A stretch of 64,000 nucleotides of DNA from Thaumasiovibrio subtropicus (GCF_019703835.1 NZ_AP023055.1:558001-622000), one strand, 5' to 3'; positions 1 to 8,922 are shown, numbered from the stretch's first letter. The notes: generated from the sequence alone by a model not told the origin. Numbers and translations: made by a program.

Positions 1-457
1 AGGAGCTGTGGTCAACCGAGTATTCAAGCTCTGAGTCTTCAAGCTCAGTACGCTTGAATAATACACCGTAAGTTTTCGCAAGCGCCTCGAGTTCAGTGTC
101 AGAGGTGGAAACGCCGACGATGTTGGGATGAAAGAATTGGGCATACTCAGCGCTTTTCTCCGGTGTATCGCGCTCGGGATCTAACGAAATAAAGAGTGGT
201 AGCAATTTCGCTTGGTCATTGTCATCCATCTGACGTAACGATGCGGCTAATACTGCGAGCGAAGTAGGACAAATGTCGGGGCAGTGAGTAAAACCAAAGT
301 AGGCGACGCGAAGGCGGCTGTCAGTTGCATCTTCTAAAGTGAATATCTGATCTGCGCTCAGTAAATTGACTGGCGCCTTAGGTTGTTGATCAACGTACCA
401 ACGCAATCCGAGGCCGGCGCCTAGCGCAATTATCAATATCAATGCCTTTTTGAACAT
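1..457 (-). CDS. SCO1/SenC/PrrC family copper chaperone, partial
   Basis: This gene runs off the left edge, so only about 150 N-terminal residues are present. It opens with an uncleaved-type membrane anchor (MFKKALILIIALGAG) and then a thioredoxin-like fold. The copper-binding motif CPDICPTS (CxxxC) follows the segment YFGFTH, as in SCO1/SenC proteins. Such proteins sit on the periplasmic side of the inner membrane and deliver copper or act as thiol reductants in cytochrome oxidase assembly. The start is fixed by a strong AGGAGG ribosome-binding site that overlaps the end of the upstream gene, so the two are probably translated from one message. Confidence 0.88.
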   Translation of the reverse strand, partial: MFKKALILIIALGAGLGLRWYVDQQPKAPVNLLSADQIFTLEDATDSRLRVAYFGFTHCPDICPTSLAVLAASLRQMDDNDQAKLLPLFISLDPERDTPEKSAEYAQFFHPNIVGVSTSDTELEALAKTYGVLFKRTELEDSELEYSVDHSS

Positions 458-461
458 GTTT

Positions 462-911
462 TTAATCCTCCTCAATTTGTGTCACACGTATGGCGACTGA
501 CATAGAGAAGTCACCGTCTTTATCTTCTAATGTGCCAACCCAATTCATCTCATTATGGGTGCAGGCAGGAAACCAGAGGTCTGTCTGGTAGGTTGTTTGG
601 CTCAGCCGAGGAATCGCGACCTGGTAAGTGCCCATATCCATTTCCACGCCTTCTAGTGAAAGGACGAGATTATTGGTTTTCAATGCTGGCAGCTCAACCG
701 TAATTTGATTGGCGAGAATGGATTGGCTATGGGCTAAGTGGATAGAGCCTTTACTGGACTCACAGTGTCCGTGCTTGGCATAACATTCCGCGCGATTCAC
801 GTCGTCTATGGTGGTGCCACCCGATAATAACGGAGATGAAAGGAATGAAGGAAGCGCATAGCCGATGATGACTAAGAGAAGAATAGGGATTATCAACCGC
901 AGGGCTTTCAT
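462..911 (-). CDS. conserved membrane-anchored protein upstream of SCO1
   Basis: A 149-residue protein with one N-terminal hydrophobic segment (residues about 4-25) and a soluble, probably periplasmic, remainder. Three cysteines are visible: C43 and C50, and one in the segment FPACTHNEMNW. I do not recognise a named domain. The gene ends four bases before the SCO1-family start, and that gene's ribosome-binding site lies inside this one's end, so they form a tight operon. A role in cytochrome oxidase or copper handling is inferred only from that neighbour. Confidence 0.75.
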   Translation of the reverse strand: MKALRLIIPILLLVIIGYALPSFLSSPLLSGGTTIDDVNRAECYAKHGHCESSKGSIHLAHSQSILANQITVELPALKTNNLVLSLEGVEMDMGTYQVAIPRLSQTTYQTDLWFPACTHNEMNWVGTLEDKDGDFSMSVAIRVTQIEED

Positions 912-1008
912 TGTGCACCTTGAAGTGAGTTAAAAGACTTGGCAGGTATGTTAACAGCTTGAAAAAGTATCGGAAACTGAAGTGGTTTGGAATGTGCGAT
1001 TGAGGGGA

Positions 1009-1033
1009 AAAAGCCGCTCTTAGTGAGCGGCTT
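1009..1033 (-). terminator. hairpin terminator, left copy of a duplicated stem-loop
   Basis: A 9-bp perfect stem (AAGCCGCTC / GAGCGGCTT) with a 5-base loop, preceded on the + strand by a run of five As. It would end transcripts arriving from either side. The complete 23-base stem-loop (1011-1033) is repeated exactly at 2623-2645 on the other side of the insertion sequence, so it is also the element's target duplication. Confidence 0.7.
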
Positions 1034-2622
1034 CAGACTGCTGACAAAGGTCTAGCTTTCGAGCTAGACCTTTGATCTAATAGGGGTATCGAAATATGGA
1101 CACTCCGTTATGCTTCAAGAGCCTACTCCGCAACAATACGAACTGGAAATGGTGACGATGGAACAGTTAGTTCCTAAAAACCATTTAGTGCGTAAAATCG
1201 ATAATGCTATCGACTTCGAATTCATTCGAGATGAAGTCGCTCATCTTTACTGTAAAGATAATGGACGCCCACCTGTTGACCCTGTCCGCCTCTTCAAAAT
1301 CATCTTACTTGGCTACATCTTTGGCATAAAAGTGAGCGTCAGCTCGTCAAAGAGATTGAAGTGAATGTCGCTTACCGTTGGTTCTTGCGGATGTCATTAA
1401 CAGAGAAAGTCATTCACGCTTCTACTCTCAGCCAGAACCGCATTCGTCGCTTTAATGGCACGGATGTATTCGAACGTATTTTTATCAATATCGTAGAGCA
1501 AGCCATGTCGAAAGGCTTGGTCGCGGGTCAAGAGCTCTTTACGGACAGTACTCATCTCAAAGCGAACGCCAACAAGAATAAACACACCAATAAAGTCACG
1601 GCGGTTCGTGCCAGTACCTATCTTGATATGCTGGATGAAGACGTCGCTTTAGACCGAGAAAAGCAGGTAAGAAGCCACTTAAGGCTCGGGAGTCAGAGCC
1701 AAAACAAAGAATACTAAAACCAGCACCACTGACCCAGAGAGTGGCTTCATGACTCGTGATAATAAGCCTCAAGGCTTCTTTTATCTCGACCATCGAACCG
1801 TTGATGGTCAACACGGAATTATTCTCGATACCTACACCACCGCGGGTAACATCAATGACTCACAGCCTTACGTTCAACGCTTAGATTACACGCTTGCCAC
1901 ATTCCAATTGAACCCGATAGCTGTTGGACTGGATGCGGGCTACTTTACTGCTCCAGTGGCGGAGTCACTTGAACGTCGAGCTATTCTTGGCGTGTTCGGT
2001 TATCGACGTCCATCTAGAACGAAAAATACGTTCAAAAAGAAACACTTTACTTACGATGCGCAAAGAGACAGCTACCAATGTCCGAATGGTCAGGAGTTGC
2101 TTTATAAAACGACCTCACGCGATGCGTATCGAGAATACCACTCAGCCCCCAAAGAATGTGCGCTCTGTCCAATGAGGGATGACTGTACTCAAAGCAGAAA
2201 TATGAAGAAAGTGATTACACGGCATATCTATAGTGACGCAGTAGAGAGGGCAAACCAAATGCGGCTCTCTTCCTACGGCAAGAAGACTTATAGACGTCGA
2301 AGTGAAACAGTAGAACGTAGCTTTGCAGACGCTAAGCAACATCACGGTCATCGTTATGCTCGCTTCCGCGGTCTAGCCAATGTGCAAATGCAATGTTGGT
2401 TGGCAGCGGCAGCCCAAAACATCAAGAAGATAGCGCTGGTGATGAACTATCTCCGAAAAATAGGCTTAAACATGGCAGAAATGAGGCAAATACTTGCTTC
2501 TGTATGCCTATGTAATGAACGGAAACTTCTGCGCACGACATAGCAAAAAATATCGCGATCGCGACCTACGGTCGCTTCCAAAAAAGAACCCCGCTTAAAA
2601 AGCGGGGTTCGTCATCAATCTG
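1034..2622 (+). mobile_element. IS1182-family insertion sequence
   Basis: The ends carry imperfect terminal inverted repeats: the left end reads CAGACTGCTGACAAAG and the right end, reverse-complemented, CAGATTGATGACGAAC (12 of the first 15 positions match). Exact 23-base direct repeats flank it (1011-1033 and 2623-2645). Inside are one broken transposase gene and hairpins near each end: an inverted repeat at about 1048-1072 and a GC-rich stem with AACCCCGC-type arms at 2587-2611. The second resembles a terminator and may insulate the element. Confidence 0.85.
1110..2543 (+). pseudogene. IS1182-family DDE transposase, three frame breaks
   Basis: Three stretches of one transposase lie in successive frames: 1110 to about 1335 (frame of 1110), about 1335-1670 (frame of 1361) and about 1700-2543 (frame of 1749), with a short bridge at about 1670-1700 in the third frame. 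Each break is a single missing base. The first and last fall in AAAA runs and the second at CAGGTAAG. Repairing them restores a continuous protein with the family's N-terminal segment (PTPQQYELEMVTMEQLVP), a catalytic region with TDSTHLKANANKNK, and the C-terminal CPxGxxL plus ETVERSFADAKQHHGHRYAR segment. As it stands no full-length transposase is made unless repeated -1 slippage occurs, so I call it dead. Confidence 0.85.
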
Positions 2623-2645
2623 AAGCCGCTCTTAGTGAGCGGCTT
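2623..2645. repeat. right 23-bp target duplication of the IS1182-like element
   Basis: An exact copy of the stem-loop at 1011-1033: arms AAGCCGCTC and GAGCGGCTT around loop TTAGT. Because the target was itself a terminator hairpin, the insertion left an intact terminator on both sides. Confidence 0.85.
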
Positions 2646-2654
2646 GGTGATAGA

Positions 2655-3584
2655 TTATGAATCTGCAGGTGTTTGTTGGCTTATTCTCTCTAATGCCAAT
2701 ACTAAGCAAATACCCGCAATACATGCAGCCAATGCGAGCCAAAGCTGTGACGGCTGTGCAACAATTTGCTCGTAAGCAAACGGTGAAAGATTTTGCTCTG
2801 CAAGCGGTACTTGCTCACCACTTGAGTTGGTGCGGTAGCTTAGCACCTCTTTCCATGGCCACATTTTATTGAGTGTGCCAAGCATTAACCCGATGAGAAA
2901 AGCCATGGTGGCGTCTTTGTAGTGACGGAGCAACCATCCCAATAAATGTGAAAATGAGAGTAGACCGACGATACACCCCGCAGCGAACACACTTAAAGTG
3001 CTTATTTCAAGCCCTTTGACCGCGCCAATGACGGGGGCGTAGAGGCCAAGGAGGAGGAGAATAAAGCTGCCGGATATACCGGGTAGGATCATGGCACAAA
3101 TAGCGATGCTCCCACCAAGAAAGAAGTTGAAGGTTGTCGGCTCTAGCTGCAACGGGTGCGCAACGGTGATGAGATAGGCAAAAGCCACACCAACCACCAA
3201 CAATAACCCTTTGCCTATGTCCCACTCATCCATTTGCTTGGCGAGATGAACAACGGAGATGAGGATCAATCCAAAAAAGAAAGACCAGAGAGGAATAGGG
3301 TGGTTTTCCAGCATCCAAGTGATCAGACGCGCGAGCGTTAAGATACTGGTGAAAATACCTGCAAACAAGGTAATCAAAAAGCCCCCATTTACATGGTTGA
3401 AAACGCCTTTGAGTCCCCGTTTCTTAAAAATGCCAAACAGTTGTGGAGTAAAGCTACGGATACTATCCAGCAGCGTGGCATAGATACCCGTAATGAGAGC
3501 GATGGTACCGCCTGATACACCAGGTACGACGTCCGCCGCACCCATTGCCATTCCTTTGAGAAATAAAAACAATCGGTTGAACAT
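2655..3584 (-). CDS. popT: DUF368 membrane protein, undecaprenyl phosphate translocase PopT
   Basis: A 309-residue polytopic inner-membrane protein. It has the two family signature motifs of DUF368, PGVSGGT near residue 22 and LPGISGSF near residue 166. They mark two halves of an internally repeated fold, and about eight hydrophobic segments are visible. DUF368 proteins were identified in Vibrio cholerae and Staphylococcus as PopT, which flips undecaprenyl phosphate back across the membrane for reuse in peptidoglycan and other envelope polymers. The length matches the family. The gene stands alone; the terminator-like duplication lies just beyond its 3' end. Confidence 0.85.
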   Translation of the reverse strand: MFNRLFLFLKGMAMGAADVVPGVSGGTIALITGIYATLLDSIRSFTPQLFGIFKKRGLKGVFNHVNGGFLITLFAGIFTSILTLARLITWMLENHPIPLWSFFFGLILISVVHLAKQMDEWDIGKGLLLVVGVAFAYLITVAHPLQLEPTTFNFFLGGSIAICAMILPGISGSFILLLLGLYAPVIGAVKGLEISTLSVFAAGCIVGLLSFSHLLGWLLRHYKDATMAFLIGLMLGTLNKMWPWKEVLSYRTNSSGEQVPLAEQNLSPFAYEQIVAQPSQLWLALAACIAGICLVLALERISQQTPADS

Positions 3585-3716
3585 AACTTGCTAGCTAAAA
3601 AAAGAAAACGTGATTATATACACAATCGCTGTGTTGAGGCAGGTATGTTGAGGTCATTTACCTGCGATATCACAGATAAAGCGTTGAACTGTCTCGTTAT
3701 TGATACGAAACTGCCT

Positions 3717-3998
3717 CTATATACTCAAACCACTTCAAGATGCAGGATTCAGAAGCGGCCTAGCGCGTCTAAGTCAAGGTAAAGATACCAAGGCAAAGGT
3801 GTGAAGGAATGGCTTTCCCTTTCAAACACCTTTAACGCAGAAATCGGGGCGCTAGTTGCTTCCCGAAGGGCGAGTTTTCTAGGCTCGCCACCGTCGTTAC
3901 TGTTTTTTGATTTAGTCCACTAGATCTTCAAAACAGTGTCTTGTTGACAAGCCTAGAAACTCTCGCTGAACAAGTATCTTGAGGTGGTTTGAGTATAT
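3717..3998. repeat. MITE-like intergenic repeat with terminal inverted repeats
   Basis: About 280 bases bounded by inverted copies of TATATACTCAAACCACTTC (left, 3719-3737) and its complement on the right (about 3979-3998), with further matching bases outside each arm. The right half (3868-3965) folds: a GAGTTTTCTAGGCT segment pairs with AGCCTAGAAACTC, and an inner ACTGTTTT / AAAACAGT stem lies within it. No open reading frame is convincing here. Related partial copies occur at 8923-8947, 15211-15306, 17000-17018 and 51897-51920. Confidence 0.7.
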
Positions 3999-4112
3999 AC
4001 GTCGCAAATCGTTGAGAGGCAGTGCGGAACGCCCTTTTTACCAAGTTACTTTGATTTCAGTATCCTAGCTTGCTTTTAAGGCTTGTCTCTTGGGTTCGCT
4101 CGCGTAACCTTC

Positions 4113-5051
4113 TTATAGGGCGTCAGTACTTTGGGCGAACAAAGTGATGTTCTCCCCGACTTTTTGTAGATCTTGGGTCATTTCCTGCGTCAAAACACAC
4201 ACCCTAACACCTTGCTTCGCCAGTTTATCGGCTTCGGATGCGAGGTCGACAGCACGGACAGGTGTACGATCTGCATCGCGACGGCACAGCTCGATGAAAG
4301 GCGCGACGTCGGTATGGTCAGGATATAACACGTGTTCGGATTGTTGCATTAAACGGAGTGCTTTGAGACTCAGCAACTCGGTGTCACTACCATGATGGAT
4401 AACGTAGACAGCACCTTCATACGCGTCTGGTTGATCAAGCAGAGCAACAAATGCCGCTTCTAGGGCGTGTTCATCCTTTGCGTTTTCAACTTGGGGCAAA
4501 CGGAAGTAGCGCTCCCAAAACTTACGACGTTCATCCACTGTCCCGTAATGCGCTTTGATACGCTCCCGTTGACGACCAGCAAAATCAACTTGTAGGGAGA
4601 GATTATGCGGCAGTTGTGTTTCCAGTTTCTCGCGAATCAAGCGCAACATGACCGGTGAAGCGCCGCCACTTGATAATGCGATCTGTACTGGAGAGCGGTC
4701 GATCATTGAGGGAGTGATGTAATCACAGTAGTCAGGGTCATCAACAACATTCACCCAGAGGCCGAGGCTGTGGGCATCATGGTAAACCTGATGGTTTAAA
4801 GCGCGGTCATCTGTGGTTGCCCACACTTGAATGGCGCTAGTGAGATCATCCTTTTCATAACCTTTTGCTTTGTAATGCAGTTTTCCTGCATCTACATAGC
4901 GTTTGAGATAAGGGTGAAGGTCTGGTGAAACAACGGTGACATCAGCGTTGGCAGCAAGAAGTAAGTCGACTTTGCGACAGGCAACATCGCCACCACCAAT
5001 GACAACAACGGGACGCTGGGTAAGCTTGAGAAAAACCGGGAAAAAGTCCAT
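4113..5051 (-). CDS. siroheme synthase-like protein: precorrin-2 dehydrogenase/ferrochelatase plus degenerate tail
   Basis: From the start MDFFPVF the protein has the CysG-N/Met8 NAD-binding motif VVVIGGGDVACRK (about residues 15-27), the segment NVVDDPDYCDYITPS that holds the catalytic aspartate, and the ALSSGGASPVMLRLIREKLE region. It would therefore oxidise precorrin-2 and insert iron to make siroheme, the cofactor of sulfite and nitrite reductases. The C-terminal 110 or so residues recall a methyltransferase domain but lack the length and motifs of a working uroporphyrinogen methylase. An upstream in-frame ATG would add four residues; MDFFPVF aligns with known family starts. Confidence 0.82.
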   Translation of the reverse strand: MDFFPVFLKLTQRPVVVIGGGDVACRKVDLLLAANADVTVVSPDLHPYLKRYVDAGKLHYKAKGYEKDDLTSAIQVWATTDDRALNHQVYHDAHSLGLWVNVVDDPDYCDYITPSMIDRSPVQIALSSGGASPVMLRLIREKLETQLPHNLSLQVDFAGRQRERIKAHYGTVDERRKFWERYFRLPQVENAKDEHALEAAFVALLDQPDAYEGAVYVIHHGSDTELLSLKALRLMQQSEHVLYPDHTDVAPFIELCRRDADRTPVRAVDLASEADKLAKQGVRVCVLTQEMTQDLQKVGENITLFAQSTDAL

Positions 5052-5166
5052 AAGAATCAACACTTCCTGAAAGATGATGCTGGGATAGTAGCGAATGCTG
5101 GTGTGATGCCCAAGTAACCTTTCGCTACATCTCAGAACGTTTTGCGCTAAATGTTAGCAGTACGGA

Positions 5167-5841
5167 TTACAGCAACCACTTGAATGCCGCCGCAAACACC
5201 TGCTTGCCGTTCTCCGTAACCATCTTTCCGTGACTAAAGATGATGCGCTCGAACGGCCAAGTGAGGATCTCTTGGATCGATTGACGCAATCGAGTTTTAT
5301 CTTTGAAGGTTTGACGCCAAAAAAAGGGCATCGCGGGATGATGATAGCAACCATTCACTAACCCAGTCAGGGCGGTAAGTGGGTGAGAGACATGCAGCCA
5401 AGCCAATGTGTCGCCCAAAATTAGCGTCTTTGATACTGGATCGCAAAAGACTACTTCTTCCATATCGTCACTGCCCCTGACAAGTGTTTGATAGAGTTGC
5501 CCTTGCCAAAGAGAGGGGGTTTTTGCGCCGAGTGCATCATCGAACACGAGATCGGTGCGTTTTTGTTGTAACCGTGGTGGGGCGAAAAAGTAAGCTTCGC
5601 GATAGGATAGCCACCATTCAGACAGAAAAAGGTGGTGTCGATGATTGGGGGTGACAATCATCGCAACTTGCCCTAAATCTGCGAGCGCGAGCTGTAATTG
5701 TGTATTGAGCTCTATGGGCGAGTGGATGAAGAGCTGATTGTCTTTGAGGCGAACTACTGTCATGCGGGTACCAATCGGTACTGACCATCGGCGCAGTGGA
5801 TGGTCTAGCGTCCAAACTCTATCCTGATACCACTCGTTCAT
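5167..5841 (-). CDS. DUF4336 domain protein (metallo-beta-lactamase-like fold)
   Basis: A 224-residue protein matching the DUF4336 pattern: an N-terminal WTLDHPLRR segment, then the TPNHRHHLFLSEWW histidine-rich motif, and a later HPAMPFFWRQTFKDK and IIFSHG. The family is thought to be a variant metallo-hydrolase, but no substrate is known. I start at MNEWYQDR because the upstream in-frame extension has no family similarity. It stands alone between the siroheme gene and a VOC protein on the same strand. Confidence 0.7.
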   Translation of the reverse strand: MNEWYQDRVWTLDHPLRRWSVPIGTRMTVVRLKDNQLFIHSPIELNTQLQLALADLGQVAMIVTPNHRHHLFLSEWWLSYREAYFFAPPRLQQKRTDLVFDDALGAKTPSLWQGQLYQTLVRGSDDMEEVVFCDPVSKTLILGDTLAWLHVSHPLTALTGLVNGCYHHPAMPFFWRQTFKDKTRLRQSIQEILTWPFERIIFSHGKMVTENGKQVFAAAFKWLL

Positions 5842-5965
5842 TACGCCATCCTTTGTCTCTATTCGGCATCCATGCCAAAGGCAACTTATCCATTCATGGT
5901 AACATGTTCGGTGGGTAGACAATATTGTCTAATACACCATCATTTTTGACATCTCGCCTGCCATC

Positions 5966-6382
5966 TTAATCGCTTCTTGGCGATTTGCCAGAAGGCGTAT
6001 TTGCTAGAGATGATGAGGTGCCTTGCTTCTCATCACCTGGGCCGCGCAAGCCAATTAAGTTACCGAAGGGATCTTCCAATTGGCACATCGAAAGCCCATT
6101 TTCAATTTTCATAGGGCCACGGTAAAGGCGAGCACCGAGTGCTTCAAAATGCCGTAAGGTAGTAGTGAGATCTTCCACAGACCAATACAACACTGAACCG
6201 CATTTCCCATTAGAGACTTTTTCATCCGCTTGGACTATCTCGATATGAAACCCTTCACAATCGAGGGCGGTGAAGTTGGATTCCGGATGGTAGATCGGTG
6301 AGGCCGCAGGGAAAGCGGTTTGATACCACGCTAAGCCTTTATCGACATTGGGCACATGAATGAGTACAGCGATAGGTGACAT
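5966..6382 (-). CDS. VOC (glyoxalase/bleomycin-resistance) family protein
   Basis: A 138-residue protein with the beta-alpha-beta-beta-beta pattern of a VOC domain: PIAVLIHVPNVDKGLAWYQTAF at the N terminus and the closing segment MCQLEDPFGNLIGLRGPG. Histidine and glutamate candidates for metal binding are present (H9, and E near DCEGFHIEIV). The last 20 residues are serine-rich and probably unstructured. The substrate cannot be told from sequence. Confidence 0.8.
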   Translation of the reverse strand: MSPIAVLIHVPNVDKGLAWYQTAFPAASPIYHPESNFTALDCEGFHIEIVQADEKVSNGKCGSVLYWSVEDLTTTLRHFEALGARLYRGPMKIENGLSMCQLEDPFGNLIGLRGPGDEKQGTSSSLANTPSGKSPRSD

Positions 6383-6607
6383 GTTTATCCTCTCAGCTAG
6401 TTAAACATAGCGAGTATATTCTTTTATTCGCTTTCATTAATAGCAAGGTATCACTGTTACTTATATCTATTTCGAGTTCTATATTATCTATCCGTTAATG
6501 ATCGCGATCTCCCCCTTGTACAATGGTGCTCGATTTTTTCTTTTATTTAATGCGGTTTTTGGTCGTTTTGGTTAACGATAGCCAGCAGTGAGGTTTTCAG
6601 AAGGAAA

Positions 6608-7573
6608 GTGAAGGAAATGAGCTTAAGATCGGTTTTTGCGATTGCAGTTTTGCTACTCAGTGGGTGCCATAGTGACTATGCAAGACTGGAATTTGATCAG
6701 TTTGTCACAGCGGACATTTACAATAATAAAAAAATTAATCCCATTTATAGTAACCAGATAAAAGCGCTGGTGGCTGATCTTGGTTTGTCATCGAGTGCGG
6801 TGAAAGTGCGAGTAGATAAAAAGGACAGTAAAGCGATAATACTGAGTATGTCGGTTTTCAGTCGATTGTCTGATGAGCAAAAGTCGGCCATCTACACTGC
6901 GCTGAATGAGATTGTCATGGAAAAAAATGCCGATCCTTCAAAAATCGCTCTCCACATTAAGCTTTTGGGAGAGCAGGTTGAGTCGGAAGATCCCTTGGTT
7001 TGGAACGATGTGGATTATCTCCCCGATGAGGTGACGGCAGACCTTAAAATTAACGATATTATGGTAGCTGCATCGAGTTCGTTTGCCGATCTTATCGCGC
7101 ACGCAGCAGGCGTGGGCACCACAAGTGCTGGTTTGTGTACCGTTGGTGTAGAGCTTTCTCGGCGTATTCCTTTTCATCGCATGTCGTTAGACGGTGGTGA
7201 GGCGGGTTTTTCGAATGTGACGTTATCGAGACGCTCGTCAGCAAACTATCGTTATTATGAAATGCCTGCGGAGCTCAGAGTTTCGTCCCCTGCATTTCAG
7301 CACTTGTTGGATTCTCAGCAGATGGAAATCTCTACACATGTCTCATTGAGCGATCTGCGAATTCGAATACGAAAAAACGGATATGGCCTACAGTTTTTTG
7401 AGTTCAACCTTGGGCAAATAGGCGAGGTGTATCATCAAAATTTCAAAACAAACATTCATTCGAAGTTTAGATTGGAGTCACAATGTCGCCAAAAAGCAGC
7501 GGACCTTGGCAGACCCTTTTCGTTTTTGTTTGGGGACTCGATAGATAGATTAAACAACATCGAACTTCTTTAG
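6608..7573 (+). CDS. unrecognised exported lipoprotein
   Basis: The protein begins with a lipoprotein signal (residues about 5-20) ending in the lipobox LLSGC, so it should be acylated and anchored facing the periplasm. The body of about 300 residues shows no family I know. It is rich in charged segments and contains the pattern LSDLRIRIRKNGYGLQFFEFN near the C terminus. The listed start is GTG; an ATG nine bases downstream (6617) is equally possible, as AAGGA sequences precede both. It lies upstream of a periplasmic binding protein on the same strand. Confidence 0.65.
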   Translation: MKEMSLRSVFAIAVLLLSGCHSDYARLEFDQFVTADIYNNKKINPIYSNQIKALVADLGLSSSAVKVRVDKKDSKAIILSMSVFSRLSDEQKSAIYTALNEIVMEKNADPSKIALHIKLLGEQVESEDPLVWNDVDYLPDEVTADLKINDIMVAASSSFADLIAHAAGVGTTSAGLCTVGVELSRRIPFHRMSLDGGEAGFSNVTLSRRSSANYRYYEMPAELRVSSPAFQHLLDSQQMEISTHVSLSDLRIRIRKNGYGLQFFEFNLGQIGEVYHQNFKTNIHSKFRLESQCRQKAADLGRPFSFLFGDSIDRLNNIELL

Positions 7574-7662
7574 GTGGCTCTGGGATACTGCACCTAGGTT
7601 CGCATTCTCACGTTGACTTCCTATACTTTGAGGGTATTTATTGCCTAGGTGAGGAAGTGGGA

Positions 7663-8796
7663 ATGAGAATGAAAGTTCTGGCATGCTTGTTGTTATCCAG
7701 TGCTACGGTCAGTGCGGAAGTTGAAATCAACTTTTTAGAGTGGGGCTACTTGCCGGAGGGTTATAAGGCACGTTTTGAAGCGTACGCAAAAAGCCAAGGC
7801 ATGAATGTCACTCTTAATAAAGTCGAGCCTTTCATTACCGACTTTGACAGCGTTTATAATGCACTTAGAAAACAGCAAGCGGATGTTGTTATGCCGACGA
7901 GCTATTTCTTCAAGACCCATGACTCACGGCTACTTAAGGTGTTGTTGCCACTGGATTTGTCTAAAGTGAGTAACTACCAGTTCCTTAAGTCAGAGTTTAA
8001 AAATCGCCATTATGATATTGACGATGCGGGTAACCACTATGCGCTGCCCCATACGGTTGCTCACTTTAGCTTGGCCTATGACTCGGAGAAAATTGATGCA
8101 CCCGACTCGTGGCGTGATCTTTACGGTTCTCAGTTAAAGCAAAGCTTTCGAGTGTATTGCGATCAATTTGAGCCGCTCGTGTTGACCTCCGTGCTGGCCA
8201 ATGGCATGGATGTACAGGCTTTCACCTCGGGAGAGATCCTCAAAGATAGCGATATGATGGCATCATTACGTGTCAGTGTGTCCGCTCAGTTGAAGAATGC
8301 CGATGGGTTCTGGTTTAACCAAGTGAATGATTGTGATGATTTGAAAAACCAAACGGTGGCGACCACATGGGGGTTAGAGCTTACCGAATGTAACGCTGCA
8401 AACAATCAGAAGTGGCGGTTGGCGACATTGGAAGAAGGGAACTTGTTCTCTCTCGACAGTCTGTCCTTGGGGCGACACCTTGAAAACAATCCAGAGAAGC
8501 GTGAAGCTGCCTATCTACTGGTCGATTTTTTGATGAGTGAGGCGCATTTCCAACGTCTCTTAGCGGGTTTACCGAGCATAGAAGGTTCAACCACGAATGT
8601 TGACCGGCGTTTGACTGACTTGGAGGTGGCCGTATTGCCTGATCAACCTCTGCCAACGTTTGATGAAGAGTATTTGATCCCGTATCTGCCGACGCCAATC
8701 AAAAATCGCTATAAACGTTTGGTGCGAGAAGCCATGGCCACTGCGGGGGTTGGCGAGTTGTCTGCCGCCTGTCCTTGGGATATGACGTCAAAATAA
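7663..8796 (+). CDS. periplasmic solute-binding protein, PotD/extracellular type
   Basis: A cleavable signal peptide (MRMKVLACLLLSSATVSA) is followed by EVEINFLEWGYLPEGYKARFEAYAK, the opening of polyamine- or spermidine-type solute-binding proteins, and ADVVMPTSYF, the usual ligand-pocket strand. About 378 residues, normal for the family. No ABC permease or ATPase lies nearby, so it is an orphan; it may sense rather than transport. I choose ATG 7663 because GAGGA sits seven bases upstream; a GTG two codons earlier and an ATG two codons later are alternatives. Confidence 0.75.
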   Translation: MRMKVLACLLLSSATVSAEVEINFLEWGYLPEGYKARFEAYAKSQGMNVTLNKVEPFITDFDSVYNALRKQQADVVMPTSYFFKTHDSRLLKVLLPLDLSKVSNYQFLKSEFKNRHYDIDDAGNHYALPHTVAHFSLAYDSEKIDAPDSWRDLYGSQLKQSFRVYCDQFEPLVLTSVLANGMDVQAFTSGEILKDSDMMASLRVSVSAQLKNADGFWFNQVNDCDDLKNQTVATTWGLELTECNAANNQKWRLATLEEGNLFSLDSLSLGRHLENNPEKREAAYLLVDFLMSEAHFQRLLAGLPSIEGSTTNVDRRLTDLEVAVLPDQPLPTFDEEYLIPYLPTPIKNRYKRLVREAMATAGVGELSAACPWDMTSK

Positions 8797-8821
8797 TCTC
8801 AGAAAAAATAGTGGAGATTTT

Positions 8822-8841
8822 TGGAGCACGGATGTGCTCCA
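8822..8841 (+). terminator. short terminator hairpin after the binding-protein gene
   Basis: TGGAGCAC and GTGCTCCA pair around a four-base loop, followed by a short T-containing stretch. It lies 25 bases after the stop codon. Confidence 0.6.
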
Positions 8842-8922
8842 TTTCTATCATTCTAGCTTGACCTATTTCATCCTCTTATCTTTGCTTTGAGCTCGACGCG
8901 TTCGGTTGCCTCTGAACCGTAC

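Noticed and set aside
1110..1717. First two transposase pieces as separate small genes
   Set aside because: They are consecutive parts of one IS1182-type protein separated by a single missing base.
3588..3782. 64-codon frame in the repeat region
   Set aside because: It spans the left terminal repeat of the MITE-like element and has no family features.
5154..5354. Open frames on either strand inside longer genes throughout the window
   Set aside because: They lie wholly within better supported genes and show no ribosome-binding sites or domains.
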